Source: Bordetella genomosp. 2
GTDB lineage: Bacteria; Pseudomonadota; Gammaproteobacteria; Burkholderiales; Burkholderiaceae_B
Assembly: GCF_002261345.1 (NCBI RefSeq)
Contig: NZ_NEVT01000007.1
Location: forward strand, 310,001 to 374,000
Length of the DNA stretch: 64,000 nt
Direction: 5' to 3'
The notes under the pieces were generated by a model. That model ran no database searches. It saw only the letters and a list, made by a program, of their open reading frames with translations, and was not told the origin of the DNA. Positions 9,685 to 18,424 of this stretch are shown here, one piece after another (position 1 is the first letter of the stretch; each line of letters opens with the position of its first letter). The position numbers and the translations under genes were made by a program.

Positions 9685-10473
9685 ATGACCAACAATGGCG
9701 TTCTGCGGATTCCTTCCATGCGCGGCCGCTGCTCCGACGCGGAATGGCAGGCGCGCGTCGACCTGGCCGCCTGTTATCGCCTGGTCGAGCTGTACGGCAT
9801 GGCCGACATGATGGCCAACCACATTTCCGTGCGGGTCCCGGACGAAGACAACGCGTTCCTCATCAATCCCTACGGCATGATGTATGAAGAGATCACGGCA
9901 TCCTGCCTGATCAAGGTCGACCTGGCCGGCAACATCCTGGCCAAGCCGGACTTCGGCGCCCTGGACTATGGCATCAACAAGGCTGGCTATGTCATCCACA
10001 GCGCGGTGCACGAGGCCCGCCACGACGTCGACTGCGTCATTCATACGCACAGCTGGGCCTCGATGGCCGTCTCCTCGCTGGCCTGCGGCCTGCTGCCCCT
10101 GACGCAGACGGCGATGCGCTTCCTCAAGATCGGCTATCACGACTACCAGGGCGTGGTGCTGGACAACAAGGAAAAGGCGTCGCTGATCGAAGACCTGGGC
10201 CAGGGCGAAGCGCTGATCCTGCGCAACCATGGCGCCCTGACCGTCGGGCGCACCGTGGGCGAAGCGTTCAACTGGATGCACCGGCTGGAGCTGGCCTGCC
10301 GCTCGCAACTGGCCGCCCAGGCCACGCAGCAGCCGCTGCAGTCCGTGCCGCCGGAGATCCTGGAACAAACCTGGAACAACTACCAGCCCGGCACGCGCCG
10401 CCCCTACGGCGTCATGGAATGGCCGGCGCTGCTGCGCAAGCTGGACCGGCTCGACAGCAGCTACCGCGACTAG
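9685..10473 (+). CDS. Class II aldolase/adducin family protein
   Basis: A 262-residue zinc-dependent aldolase or decarboxylase-fold protein. ANHISVRVPD (about 44-53) is the phosphate/substrate-loop signature, IHSAVHEARHDVDCVIHTHS (104-123) supplies two metal ligands (H120, H122), and LRNHGALTVG the third. The C-terminal third is helical as in the adducin-like branch. The start at 9685 (MTNNGVLR) follows GGGGCGAGG; an upstream ATG at 9634 has no convincing ribosome binding site. It leads an operon with a Bug receptor and a 2-hydroxyacid dehydrogenase, so it probably acts on an imported hydroxy or keto acid. The product is inferred. Confidence 0.87.
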   Translation: MTNNGVLRIPSMRGRCSDAEWQARVDLAACYRLVELYGMADMMANHISVRVPDEDNAFLINPYGMMYEEITASCLIKVDLAGNILAKPDFGALDYGINKAGYVIHSAVHEARHDVDCVIHTHSWASMAVSSLACGLLPLTQTAMRFLKIGYHDYQGVVLDNKEKASLIEDLGQGEALILRNHGALTVGRTVGEAFNWMHRLELACRSQLAAQATQQPLQSVPPEILEQTWNNYQPGTRRPYGVMEWPALLRKLDRLDSSYRD

Positions 10474-10489
10474 CGCCAAGGAGAGTCAC

Positions 10490-11449
10490 ATGAAGGCAAG
10501 CTGGAAATCCGCCATCGCGGCCGGCGCCCTGGGCCTGGCCGCGGCCCTGCCGGCGCAGGCCGCCTACCCGGAACGCCCGGTCAAGGTCGTGGTGGCGTTC
10601 ACCGCGGGCGGCACCACGGACAAGCTCACGCGCAGCGTCAGCGAGCACCTGGCGCAGCAGCTGGCGCAACCGTTCGTAGTCGAGAACCGCCCCGGCGCCG
10701 GCGGCAATATCGGCACCGAATACGTGGTGCGCGCCGATCCGGACGGCTACACGCTGATCGTCAATTCGGTCGGCCCGATCGCGGTGAACCCGTCGCTGCA
10801 CAAGCTGGCCTACGACCCGCTGGCCTACCTGGTGCCCATCGTGCAGATAGCCACCGTGCCGAACGTGCTGGTGGTGCCGCCCGCGCTGCCGATCAAGAAC
10901 GTCGACGACTTCCTCGAGTACGCCAAGTCCGGGAAGAGCCTCAACTATGGCTCCACCGGCGTCGGCACTTCGTCGCACCTGTCCAGCTTCATGCTGATGC
11001 AGGCGCTGGGGGCCCGGGACGCCACCCATGTGCCCTACAAAGGGGCCGATGCCGTCAACGACCTGCTGGCCGGCCGGCTGGATTTCATGTTCGCCACGGC
11101 GCCGTCCGTCATGGGCCAGATCCGCGCCGGCAAGCTGCGCGCCATTGCCGTCAGCACCGACAAGCGGCTGGCCTCGCTGCCCGACGTGCCTACCGTCGCC
11201 GAATCGGGATTCAAGGACTTCGACGCCGGCTCGTGGTTCGGCTATTTCGCGCCGAAGAACACGCCGCCGGAGGTCATTGCAGCCATCAACAAGGGCGTCA
11301 ACGACGCGCTGCCCAAGCTCAAGGACGAGATGCTGCGCGAAGGCGCGATCGCGGTGGGCGGCACGCCGGCGCAATTCGACCGCTTCACCCACATTGAATA
11401 CGAGAAATGGCGAGCCATCGTCCGGCAACTCGACGCCAAGCCGCAATGA
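10490..11449 (+). CDS. Bug/TctC-family periplasmic solute receptor
   Basis: A 319-residue tripartite tricarboxylate transporter receptor. The signal peptide ends at ALPAQA (about residue 24), and the mature protein starts AYPERPVKVVVAFTAGGTTD, the typical first strand and loop of Bug proteins, with NRPGAGGNIG as the second signature. These periplasmic proteins bind carboxylated ligands by ordered water. It lies 16 bases after the aldolase gene and its stop overlaps the next ATG, so it is mid-operon. No TctA/TctB membrane genes are near. The ligand is presumably the acid processed by its operon neighbours. Confidence 0.93.
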   Translation: MKASWKSAIAAGALGLAAALPAQAAYPERPVKVVVAFTAGGTTDKLTRSVSEHLAQQLAQPFVVENRPGAGGNIGTEYVVRADPDGYTLIVNSVGPIAVNPSLHKLAYDPLAYLVPIVQIATVPNVLVVPPALPIKNVDDFLEYAKSGKSLNYGSTGVGTSSHLSSFMLMQALGARDATHVPYKGADAVNDLLAGRLDFMFATAPSVMGQIRAGKLRAIAVSTDKRLASLPDVPTVAESGFKDFDAGSWFGYFAPKNTPPEVIAAINKGVNDALPKLKDEMLREGAIAVGGTPAQFDRFTHIEYEKWRAIVRQLDAKPQ

Positions 11450-12414
11450 GCGCCGCCGGCCCGCTGCGCATTCTCTGTTCCGAACTGGAGGCCCGCGCGC
11501 TGGCGCCGCAACTGCGGGCCGGCGCGCGGGAGATCCGGCTGTGCCATCCGGGCGACCTGGATGCCGCGCACGCCGAAGTCGGATTCATCTCCCGCGACAT
11601 CACCGGCCGCTCCACCAAGTTCGAGATCCTGCCCGACACCGAACGCTTCTACCGCGCGCTGCGGGCGGCGCGCGGCCTGCGCTGGCTGCACGTACACTCG
11701 GCCGGCCTGGACCGCGACATCTACCAGGAACTGCAACGGCGCGGGGTGCGCGTGACCGCCTCGCACGGCGCCTCCGACGCGGTGGTGGCGCAGACGGCGA
11801 TCGCCGGCGTGCTGGCGCTGGCCCGCCACTTTCCGCATCTGATGCGGGCGCAGCGGCGGCACGCCTGGGAACCGTTGCTCGATGATCACCTGCCGCGCGA
11901 CCTGGAAGGGCAGCGCGCCGTCATCGTCGGCTGGGGCGGCATCGGCCAGCGCATCGGCTTGCTGCTGCAGGCGCTGGGGCTGGAGATCGCGGTGGCGCGC
12001 CACAGCGGCGAACCGGCCGGCGCCGGCATCCCGACCGTGCGCTACGGCGGACTGCGCGGCATTCTGCCCGGCGCGTCGTGGCTGGTGCTGGCCTGCCCGC
12101 TCACCGACGCGACGCGCGGGCTGGTCAACGCCGCCGTGCTGGCGGCGCTGCCGCGCCACGCCTGCCTGGTCAACCTGGCGCGCGGACACGTGGTGGACGA
12201 ACCGGCGCTGGTCCGCGCGCTGCAGACGGGCACGCTGGGCGGAGCGTTCCTGGATGTGTTCCACCATGAACCGCTGCCCGCCGCCTCGCCGCTGTGGGAC
12301 CTCGACAATGTCATTGTCTCGCCGCACAGCGCCGCCTTTTCGGACGGCAATACGGCGCGGGTCCGGCAAATATTCCTGGACCGTCTGCGGCAATGGCTGC
12401 AGGACGGCGGGTAG
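11446..12414 (+). CDS. D-2-hydroxyacid dehydrogenase
   Basis: A 322-residue NAD(P)H-dependent oxidoreductase interconverting a 2-keto acid and a D-2-hydroxy acid. The Rossmann motif is VGWGGIGQRIG (161-171). The catalytic set is R246 (NLARGH), E275 (HHEP) and H294 (SPHSA). PLTDATRGLVN is the usual phosphate-loop neighbour. The start at 11446 overlaps the Bug receptor stop by 4 bases (ATGA). In the operon, aldolase cleavage could give a keto acid that this enzyme reduces, or the reverse; the substrate is not identifiable. Confidence 0.9.
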   Translation: MSAAGPLRILCSELEARALAPQLRAGAREIRLCHPGDLDAAHAEVGFISRDITGRSTKFEILPDTERFYRALRAARGLRWLHVHSAGLDRDIYQELQRRGVRVTASHGASDAVVAQTAIAGVLALARHFPHLMRAQRRHAWEPLLDDHLPRDLEGQRAVIVGWGGIGQRIGLLLQALGLEIAVARHSGEPAGAGIPTVRYGGLRGILPGASWLVLACPLTDATRGLVNAAVLAALPRHACLVNLARGHVVDEPALVRALQTGTLGGAFLDVFHHEPLPAASPLWDLDNVIVSPHSAAFSDGNTARVRQIFLDRLRQWLQDGG

Positions 12415-12448
12415 CGGCCGCGCCGGCATGGCGGGCGACAGGCGTCGA

Positions 12449-12488
12449 TTTTTTGGACAATGTATAATTTTCAACATTGCCCAAAAAA
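12449..12488. promoter_or_regulatory. 40-bp operator palindrome enclosing the -10 box, upstream of the CrtI-like gene
   Basis: A 15-base left arm ending GGACAATGT (12449-12463) and a 15-base right arm starting ACATTGCCC (12474-12488) match as inverted repeats with one mismatch, around 10 bases. The -10-like TATAAT (12463-12468) sits in the central spacer. A dimeric repressor bound here would close the promoter; the TetR-type gene two genes downstream (14003-14623) is the obvious candidate. Confidence 0.7.
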
Positions 12489-12500
12489 CTGAGCGCTCGC

Positions 12501-13970
12501 ATGCCGACCCCCGCCTCTTCCCCTGTCGTTGTGATCGGCGCCGGCCTGGCCGGGCTGGCCGCCAGCCTGCGCCTGGCGCGCGATGGCCATCCCGTGACGC
12601 TGCTGGAAGCGGGCGCGGCGCCGGGCGGCTGCTGCGCCAGCGTCGAGGTCGACGGTTTCCGCTTCAACACCGGCGCGGTCTACATGGCGGCGCCGTCGCT
12701 GCTGCGCGCCGGGTTCCAGCGCCTGGGGCTCGACCCCGAGCGTGAACTGACCTTGCTGCCGGTCCAGCGCCCGCACGAAACCCACCTGCAGGATGGCGCC
12801 GTCGTGCACCTGGCGGACGCCCGCACATCCCGGGTCGAGGGGCCGCGCGCCGCCGAACGGACGGCCATGCTGCGCGACGGCCTGGCGGCGCTGCAGCGCC
12901 ACTGGGGTCCGGTCTACCGCACGCTGGTCGCCGAAGTGCTGCCGCATCCGCCCTCACCGTGGCGCGCGCTGTGGCGCCTGGGGCGCTACCTGCCGCGCAT
13001 GGGCGGCCATGCCGACGCCCTGATCGCGCGCTTCTTCCCGGACGCCGGCTTGCAGGCGGCGGTGGCCTCGACGCTGCTCTACACCGGGCTGCCGCCCGAA
13101 CGCCTGCCGGCCACGCAGATCATCGGGCTGATCGCCTTGCTGGAGGAAGGCTTCCACCTGCCGCGCGGCGGCATGGGCGCGGTCAGCGCGGCACTGGCGC
13201 GCCGCCTCGGCCAGGTCGGCGTCACGCTGCGCCTGGGCGCGCGGGTCGAGCATATCGAAACGGCCGACGGCGCCGTGCGCGGCGTCGTGCTGGCCGGCGG
13301 CGAGCGCCTGGCGGCGGGCCGGGTGGTGGCGACCTGCTCCGGCTTCGAACTGGCGCGCCGGCTGCTGCCGGCCGCCGCCGTGCCGCGCCGGGTCGCCCGG
13401 GCGGCGCGGCGCGCGCCGCTGTCGCATCGGGCGGTGTCGATCCAGCTGGGATGCTCCGGCGCCGTCATGCCCTCGTCGTTCGTGGTCAACCATGTCCCGG
13501 ACATGGCGCACCAGGGCCTGCTGCACCAGGCCCAGCCGGACGTGCCGCGATGGCTGGCCTACACCGTGCTCACCCAGGTACAGCCGGACCTGGCGCCGGC
13601 CGGCAAGTCGATCATCGAGCTCTATGCCCCGGTCTCGGGCATCGCCCACGCGTCCGAATGGACGCCGGCCATGACCCGCCGGGCCGTGGATTTCCATATG
13701 GAAGCGTTGCGGCGCCGCTTGCCCGGCCTGCAGATCGAAACCTCGCGCGTGCTCGACCCCAACGATTTTGCCCGGCAGCGCCACCTGTACGAGGGCGCCC
13801 TGTATGGCGTCGCGCCCGGCACCGCCCCCGACCGGCTGTTCCCGCACCGGACCGGGCTGCGCGGCCTGTACCTGGCCGGCCAGAGCACCTTCCCGGGCTA
13901 CGGCGCGCCGACGGCGATATGGTCGGGCATTCATGCGGCCGAAGCCATGCTGCGCCACGAGCCGGCCTGA
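12501..13970 (+). CDS. Phytoene desaturase (CrtI)-like FAD-dependent oxidoreductase
   Basis: A 489-residue flavoprotein. The FAD-binding dinucleotide motif GAGLAGLAAS is at residues 13-22, E36 is the usual ribose contact, and PGGCC followed by RFNTGA is the carotenoid-desaturase-like signature. The C-terminal GLYLAGQSTFPGYGAPTA closes the FAD site, as in CrtI/CrtN and the mammalian RetSat/PYROXD2 group. No crtB or crtE is near, so a substrate other than phytoene is possible. The ATG at 12501 is chosen; a TTG at 12477 falls inside the operator. It forms a unit with the TetR regulator, whose start is 33 bases after its stop. Confidence 0.85.
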   Translation: MPTPASSPVVVIGAGLAGLAASLRLARDGHPVTLLEAGAAPGGCCASVEVDGFRFNTGAVYMAAPSLLRAGFQRLGLDPERELTLLPVQRPHETHLQDGAVVHLADARTSRVEGPRAAERTAMLRDGLAALQRHWGPVYRTLVAEVLPHPPSPWRALWRLGRYLPRMGGHADALIARFFPDAGLQAAVASTLLYTGLPPERLPATQIIGLIALLEEGFHLPRGGMGAVSAALARRLGQVGVTLRLGARVEHIETADGAVRGVVLAGGERLAAGRVVATCSGFELARRLLPAAAVPRRVARAARRAPLSHRAVSIQLGCSGAVMPSSFVVNHVPDMAHQGLLHQAQPDVPRWLAYTVLTQVQPDLAPAGKSIIELYAPVSGIAHASEWTPAMTRRAVDFHMEALRRRLPGLQIETSRVLDPNDFARQRHLYEGALYGVAPGTAPDRLFPHRTGLRGLYLAGQSTFPGYGAPTAIWSGIHAAEAMLRHEPA

Positions 13971-14002
13971 TCCCCCTCACCCACTTTCTACGGACCAAGC
14001 CC

Positions 14003-14623
14003 TTGCCGGATATCGCCACCGACGCCAGCCGCAGGACGCGCAAGCGCGTGCAGACCCGCGACCATATCGCCGCGACGGCCTTCGCGCTGTTCGATGCGCA
14101 CGGCTATGAAGCGGTCACCATGGAGCAGATCGCCGCGGGCGCCGATGTGGCGCGCGGCACCTTGTACAACCATTTCCCGGTCAAGGAGGCCGTGCTGGCG
14201 CACGGCCTGCACGCGCAGCTCGCGCGCGACCTGGCACCGCTGATGCGCACGGTGCTGGCCCGCGATTCCCTGGCCGGGCGCCTGGCCGTCTTGCTGGCGG
14301 CATCGGCCGGCTGGTGGGAAGCGCATCGCCATTATGCGATGCCGTACATTCGCTATCGCTTCCAGCAGGCGCGCGCCGGCCACCCCGAGGATGCGGCGTC
14401 CGACATGGTGTCCGTCTATGCCGGCCTGATCGCGCAGGCTCAGGAACAGGGCGAACTGGACCCGCGCCAGGCGCCCGCCCGGCTGGCGCACTACCTGCAC
14501 TACCTTTATCTCGGCGCGCTGATGGCCTGGCTGGCCGACGCGGACGTGTCGCTGGGCGACGAACTGGCGCGCGTGATCGACTTCTTCATGCGCGGCGCCG
14601 CGCCCGCGCCGCGCGCTCGATGA
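14003..14623 (+). CDS. TetR-family transcriptional regulator
   Basis: A 206-residue regulator. The N-terminal helix-turn-helix covers about residues 15-60 with RDHIAATAFALFDAHGYEAVTMEQIA and GTLYNHFPVKEAVL, textbook TetR. The remainder is the helical ligand-binding and dimerisation domain. The frame has no ATG before the DNA-binding domain; the best start is TTG at 14003 (LPDIATDASRR), following the CrtI-like stop by 33 bases with a poor Shine-Dalgarno, as expected for a weakly made repressor. It probably controls the 12449-12488 operator and thereby itself; this is inference from proximity. Confidence 0.88.
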   Translation: MPDIATDASRRTRKRVQTRDHIAATAFALFDAHGYEAVTMEQIAAGADVARGTLYNHFPVKEAVLAHGLHAQLARDLAPLMRTVLARDSLAGRLAVLLAASAGWWEAHRHYAMPYIRYRFQQARAGHPEDAASDMVSVYAGLIAQAQEQGELDPRQAPARLAHYLHYLYLGALMAWLADADVSLGDELARVIDFFMRGAAPAPRAR

Positions 14624-14691
14624 CGGGATGAGCCGGGCGCCGCGTTGAGGCGGCTCGCCACGGCTTGCGGCCGCGCCGTCCATGGATTATT

Positions 14692-14709
14692 ATTCAATAA
14701 ATGTTGAAT
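14692..14709. promoter_or_regulatory. ArsR-type operator ATTCAA-N6-TTGAAT before arsR
   Basis: ATTCAA (14692-14697) and TTGAAT (14704-14709) form a perfect inverted repeat with a 6-base spacer, and another TTGAA follows at 14712-14716. The AT-rich island ends 9 bases before the arsR ATG. ArsR/SmtB repressors bind AT-rich 12-2-12-like palindromes over their own promoter, so this should be the operator of the ars operon. Confidence 0.65.
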
Positions 14710-14718
14710 TATTGAACT

Positions 14719-15051
14719 ATGACCGAAGACCACGCTGTCGCCGCGCTGTCTGCGCTGGCGCATCCGCACCGCCTGCGGCTGTTCCGCGCCCTGGTGGTCG
14801 CCGGCCTCGCCGGCCTGACCCCCAGCGTGCTGGCCGACCAATTAGAGGTGGCCCGCAATGCGCTGTCGTTCCACTTGAAGGAGCTGGCGCACGCCGGCCT
14901 GGTCAGCGTCGAACAACAAGGCCGCAATCTCATCTACCGCGCCGACTTCGGCCGGATGAACGCCCTGCTGGGCTACTTGACCGAGCATTGCTGCCAGGGC
15001 GGCGTCTGCGAAGTCACGCCCGGCTTCCTTCCAGGCAACCCACGCTGCTGA
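14719..15051 (+). CDS. arsR: Arsenic-responsive ArsR repressor
   Basis: A 110-residue winged-helix repressor. The recognition region is ADQLEVARNALSFHLKELAHAG (39-60) and the wing follows at SVEQQGRNLIYRA. Instead of the E. coli type CxCxxC in the DNA-binding helix, the likely As(III) site is C-terminal: C91, C92 and C97 in EHCCQGGVC, as known for Acidithiobacillus-type ArsR. It is the first gene of arsR-arsC-acr3-arsH and should release the operator upstream when arsenite binds. The ATG lies almost at the edge of the operator, so the leader must be very short. Confidence 0.93.
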   Translation: MTEDHAVAALSALAHPHRLRLFRALVVAGLAGLTPSVLADQLEVARNALSFHLKELAHAGLVSVEQQGRNLIYRADFGRMNALLGYLTEHCCQGGVCEVTPGFLPGNPRC

Positions 15052-15058
15052 GGCAATC

Positions 15059-15553
15059 ATGCCAAACAAGACCTACCACGCACTGTTCATCTGCACGGGC
15101 AATTCGGCCCGTTCGATCCTGGCCGAAGGCCTGCTCAATGGGCTGGGCCAGGGGCGCTTCCGCGCCTGGTCGGCCGGCAGCCAGCCCAAGGGCGAAGTCC
15201 ACCCGCTGGCGCTGGCCACGCTCCAGCGGCTGGGCCTGCCGGCCGATGGCTACCGCAGCAAGAGCTGGGACGAGTTCGCCACGCCGGACGGGCCGCAGTT
15301 CGATTTCATCTTCACGGTGTGCGACAACGCCGCCGGCGAAGCTTGCCCCATCTGGCCGGGCAAGCCCATGACCGCGCACTGGGGCGTGCCCGACCCGGCC
15401 GCCGCCACGGGCACGCAGGAAGAACGCCTGAAGGCCTTCCAGGACGCCGCCCTGGCGCTCAAGCGTCGCATCGAACTGTTCCTCGCGCTGCCGTTCGACC
15501 GCCTCGACGGCATGTCGCTGCAGCAGCAGTTGCGCGACATCGGCAAGGCCTGA
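15059..15553 (+). CDS. arsC: Arsenate reductase, low-molecular-weight phosphatase type
   Basis: A 164-residue cytoplasmic enzyme reducing arsenate to arsenite. The P-loop ICTGNSARS (11-19) holds nucleophile C12 and R18 of the CX5R motif. WDEF (residues 70-73) and VPDPAAA near residue 120 hold the general acid-loop region of this fold; C88 in VCDNA is a candidate second redox cysteine. It is distinct from the glutaredoxin-type ArsC of E. coli. It follows arsR by 7 bases and precedes acr3 by 8. Confidence 0.92.
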   Translation: MPNKTYHALFICTGNSARSILAEGLLNGLGQGRFRAWSAGSQPKGEVHPLALATLQRLGLPADGYRSKSWDEFATPDGPQFDFIFTVCDNAAGEACPIWPGKPMTAHWGVPDPAAATGTQEERLKAFQDAALALKRRIELFLALPFDRLDGMSLQQQLRDIGKA

Positions 15554-15561
15554 GGCGCGCC

Positions 15562-16629
15562 ATGGCCGACGGCAGCCGCGCCATGGCGCGCCCGGCGGGC
15601 GCCATGAGCCTGTTCGAACGCTACCTGAGCCTCTGGGTCGTACTGTGCATCGTCGCCGGCGTGCTGCTCGGGCAGGCCGCGCCGGCGTTGTTCCAGTCCA
15701 TCGCGCGGCTGGAAATCGCGCGCGTCAACTTGCCGGTGGGTTTGCTGATCTGGATCATGATCATCCCGATGCTGATGAAAGTGGACTTCGGCGCGCTTGG
15801 CCAGGTGCGCCGCCATTGGCGCGGCATCGGCGTGACCCTGTTCGTGAACTGGGCCGTCAAGCCGTTCTCCATGGCGTTGCTCGGTTGGCTGTTCATCCGC
15901 CACGTATTCGCGCCCTGGCTGCCGGCGGCGCAGCTCGACAGCTACATCGCCGGGCTGATCCTGCTCGCCGCCGCGCCGTGCACCGCCATGGTCTTCGTCT
16001 GGAGCCGCCTGACCGGCGGCGACCCCGCCTTCACGCTGTCCCAGGTAGCGCTCAACGACACCATCATGGTGTTCGCCTTCGCCCCCATCGTGGGCCTGCT
16101 GCTGGGCATATCCGCCATCGCCGTCCCGTGGGACACCCTGCTTGCCTCCGTGGCGCTGTACATCGTGATCCCGGTCGCCCTCGCGCAAGCGTGGCGACGC
16201 GCCCTGTTGCGCCGCGGCCCGGCCGCTTTCGAACGGATCATGGCGCGCATCGGCCCGGCCTCGATGGCCGCCCTGCTGCTGACCCTGGTGCTGCTGTTCG
16301 CGTTCCAGGGCCGGGCCATTCTGCAGCAACCGCTGGTGATCGCGATGCTGGCAGTGCCGATCCTGATCCAGGTGCTGTTCAATGCCGGCCTGGCGTATTG
16401 GCTGAACCGGCGGGCCGGCGAACAGCACAGTGTCGCCTGCCCGTCGGCGCTGATCGGTGCGTCGAATTTCTTCGAACTGTCGGTGGCCGCGGCCATCAGC
16501 TTGTTCGGCTTCGAGTCGGGCGCTGCGCTGGCCACCGTGGTCGGCGTCCTGATTGAAGTTCCCGTCATGCTGCTGGTCGTGCGCGTCGTCAACCGGACGC
16601 GCGGCTGGTACGAATCGGCCGCATCCTGA
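15562..16629 (+). CDS. acr3: Arsenite efflux permease Acr3
   Basis: A 355-residue inner-membrane protein with ten hydrophobic segments that exports arsenite using the proton gradient. [18 protein letters not shown] is the typical Acr3 start, and [19 protein letters not shown] carries the conserved essential cysteine of the fourth segment. [13 protein letters not shown] is the other strongly conserved stretch. In-frame ATGs at 15562, 15583 and 15604 all precede the first membrane helix; 15562 is listed because GAGGCG lies before it, but 15604 would give the usual family N-terminus. It is the third gene of the ars operon. Confidence 0.93.
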   Translation: MADGSRAMARPAGAMSLFERYLSLWVVLCIVAGVLLGQAAPALFQSIARLEIARVNLPVGLLIWIMIIPMLMKVDFGALGQVRRHWRGIGVTLFVNWAVKPFSMALLGWLFIRHVFAPWLPAAQLDSYIAGLILLAAAPCTAMVFVWSRLTGGDPAFTLSQVALNDTIMVFAFAPIVGLLLGISAIAVPWDTLLASVALYIVIPVALAQAWRRALLRRGPAAFERIMARIGPASMAALLLTLVLLFAFQGRAILQQPLVIAMLAVPILIQVLFNAGLAYWLNRRAGEQHSVACPSALIGASNFFELSVAAAISLFGFESGAALATVVGVLIEVPVMLLVVRVVNRTRGWYESAAS

Positions 16630-16645
16630 ACACCCTGGAATCACC

Positions 16646-17359
16646 ATGCTGAAAGACTTGCCCAACGTGCAGCCCGACTGCTTCGATCCCGCCGTCGGCA
16701 CGCGCCTGGCCGGCGGCCGCATGACCCATCCGCCGCGCATCCTGCTGCTTTACGGGTCCCTGCGCGAACGCTCGTTCAGCCGCTTCGCCGCGGAAGAAGC
16801 CGCCCGCCTGCTGCGCGCCATGGGCGCGGAAACGCGGCTGTACGACCCGCGCGGCCTGCCGCTGGCCGACGGCGCGCCCGACGACCATCCGAAAGTGGTG
16901 GAACTGCGCGAATGGGTGCAGTGGGCCGAAGGCATGGTCTGGAGCTCGCCCGAACGCCACGGCGCCATGACGGGCCTGATGAAAACGCAGATCGACTGGA
17001 TCCCGCTGTCGATCGGCGCGGTGCGGCCCACGCAGGGCAAGACGCTGGCCGTCATGCAGGTCAGCGGCGGCTCGCAATCGTTCAACGCCGTCAACCAGAT
17101 GCGCGTGCTGGGCCGCTGGATGCGCATGATCACCATCCCCAACCAGTCGTCAGTGGCCAAGGCCTGGCAGGAATTCGACGACGCGGGCCGCATGAGGCCA
17201 TCGCCCTACTACGACCGCATCGTCGACGTCATGGAAGAACTGGTGAAGTTCACCCTGCTGACGCGCGAAGTGGCGCCGTACCTGGTGGACCGCTACAGCG
17301 AACGCAAGGAAAGCGCCGAGGAACTGTCCCGGCGCGTCAACCAGCGGGCCGCCGTCTGA
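16646..17359 (+). CDS. arsH: ArsH organoarsenical NADPH:FMN oxidoreductase
   Basis: A 237-residue flavoprotein that oxidises trivalent organoarsenicals. [14 protein letters not shown] (about 34-47) is the FMN phosphate-binding motif of ArsH, and [22 protein letters not shown] contains the second FMN-binding loop. [21 protein letters not shown] follows as expected. The start MLKDLPN at 16646 gives the usual N-terminal extension. It is the last gene of the ars operon, with 16 bases to acr3, and is followed by a 12-base-pair hairpin. Confidence 0.93.
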   Translation: MLKDLPNVQPDCFDPAVGTRLAGGRMTHPPRILLLYGSLRERSFSRFAAEEAARLLRAMGAETRLYDPRGLPLADGAPDDHPKVVELREWVQWAEGMVWSSPERHGAMTGLMKTQIDWIPLSIGAVRPTQGKTLAVMQVSGGSQSFNAVNQMRVLGRWMRMITIPNQSSVAKAWQEFDDAGRMRPSPYYDRIVDVMEELVKFTLLTREVAPYLVDRYSERKESAEELSRRVNQRAAV

Positions 17360-17360
17360 G

Positions 17361-17390
17361 GCGGCGGCCGGCGGCATGGCCGGCCGCCGC
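17361..17390. terminator. 12-bp perfect hairpin between converging arsH and a Bug gene
   Basis: GCGGCGGCCGGC (17361-17372) pairs with GCCGGCCGCCGC (17379-17390) around GGCATG, starting 2 bases after the arsH stop and ending 8 bases before the stop of the converging gene. Probably a shared terminator, though without a T-run. Confidence 0.6.
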
Positions 17391-17397
17391 GCTGGCC

Positions 17398-18366
17398 TCA
17401 GTCGATACGGACGTTGCTCTGTTGCGCCACTTCGCGCCACTTGTCGATCTCGTCGCGCAGAAAGCGGTCGAAAGCGGCCGGCGTGGAAACCACCGGCGTC
17501 ATGCCCAGGTCAGTCATGGCTTGCGCCACCTTGGGCGACTGAATGACTTGCGCGGCCGCGTCCCGGATCGCCTGCAGCTTGTCCGTGGGCGTTCCGGCCG
17601 GGGCCACCAGTCCGAACATGCTGCCGACCTCGAAACCGTCGAGCGTCTCGCCCACCGTCGGATAGTCGGGAAACGCCGGGTCCCGCTGCGGCGAAGCCAG
17701 GGCGATGATTTTCAGCCGGCCGCTGCGCACCATCGGCAATGCCGATTGCAGCAGGTCGAACATCAAGTCCACCTGGCCGCCTATCAAGTCCGTCTGGGCC
17801 GGGCTGCTGCCCTTGTAGGGCACATGCACGATGTCGACGCCGGCCGCATGCTTGAACAACTCCCCCGCCAGATGCGTGGACGTTCCCGCGCCCGGCGAAG
17901 CATAGGTCAGTTTGGCCGGTTGGCGGCGCGCCAGTTCGATCAGTTCGGGCACCGTGTCGAATGGCGCATCGGCCCGCGCAACCAGCGCCAGCTTTGATTC
18001 GGCCAGTTGCGTCACTCCCTGCAGATCACGCAACGTGTCGTAGGGCATCGAGCGGCGGACCGAGGGATTGATGGTGTACGCGCTGATCACCATGCCCATG
18101 GTCTGCCCGTCCGGCGCGGCCTTGGCCACGTAGTCCGCGCCGATCAACGTGCCGGCGCCCGGCTTATTCTCCACGATCACCGGCTGGCCCCATTGCGCCT
18201 GCAAGCCCTCGGCCAGCAGACGGGCCAGGGTATCGGTCGGGCCGCCGGCGGGGAACGGCACCACCAGGTGCACCGGTCCGGCAGGATAGGCGGGCGCCGC
18301 TGGCGCCGGCGCGACGCCAGCCAGCGCGGCCACGCAGACGGCCGCGGCGATGAGCGCTTGTTTCAT
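17398..18366 (-). CDS. Bug/TctC-family periplasmic solute receptor
   Basis: A 322-residue precursor. Signal peptide of about 24 residues (ending PAPAAPA), then AYPAGPVHLVVPFPAGGPTD, the Bug signature with the conserved Asp that orients the ligand carboxylate, and NKPGAGTLIGAD. It follows the TauD-like dioxygenase gene on the same strand with 58 bases between, so it probably supplies that enzyme with its substrate. No membrane components of a TTT transporter are nearby. Confidence 0.93.
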   Translation of the reverse strand: MKQALIAAAVCVAALAGVAPAPAAPAYPAGPVHLVVPFPAGGPTDTLARLLAEGLQAQWGQPVIVENKPGAGTLIGADYVAKAAPDGQTMGMVISAYTINPSVRRSMPYDTLRDLQGVTQLAESKLALVARADAPFDTVPELIELARRQPAKLTYASPGAGTSTHLAGELFKHAAGVDIVHVPYKGSSPAQTDLIGGQVDLMFDLLQSALPMVRSGRLKIIALASPQRDPAFPDYPTVGETLDGFEVGSMFGLVAPAGTPTDKLQAIRDAAAQVIQSPKVAQAMTDLGMTPVVSTPAAFDRFLRDEIDKWREVAQQSNVRID

Positions 18367-18424
18367 GCTTGTCTCCTCCTCCGCATGACGCGGATCTTGT
18401 CGTAGTTGTGCGAGGCAGGGCGCC

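Noticed and set aside
12477-12500. TTG start giving eight more residues to the CrtI-like protein
   Set aside because: It would lie inside the operator palindrome and very close to the -10 box, leaving no room for a leader; the ATG at 12501 places the FAD motif normally.
12501-14623. A carotenoid biosynthesis cluster
   Set aside because: Only the desaturase-like gene is present; no synthase, cyclase or prenyl synthase accompanies it.
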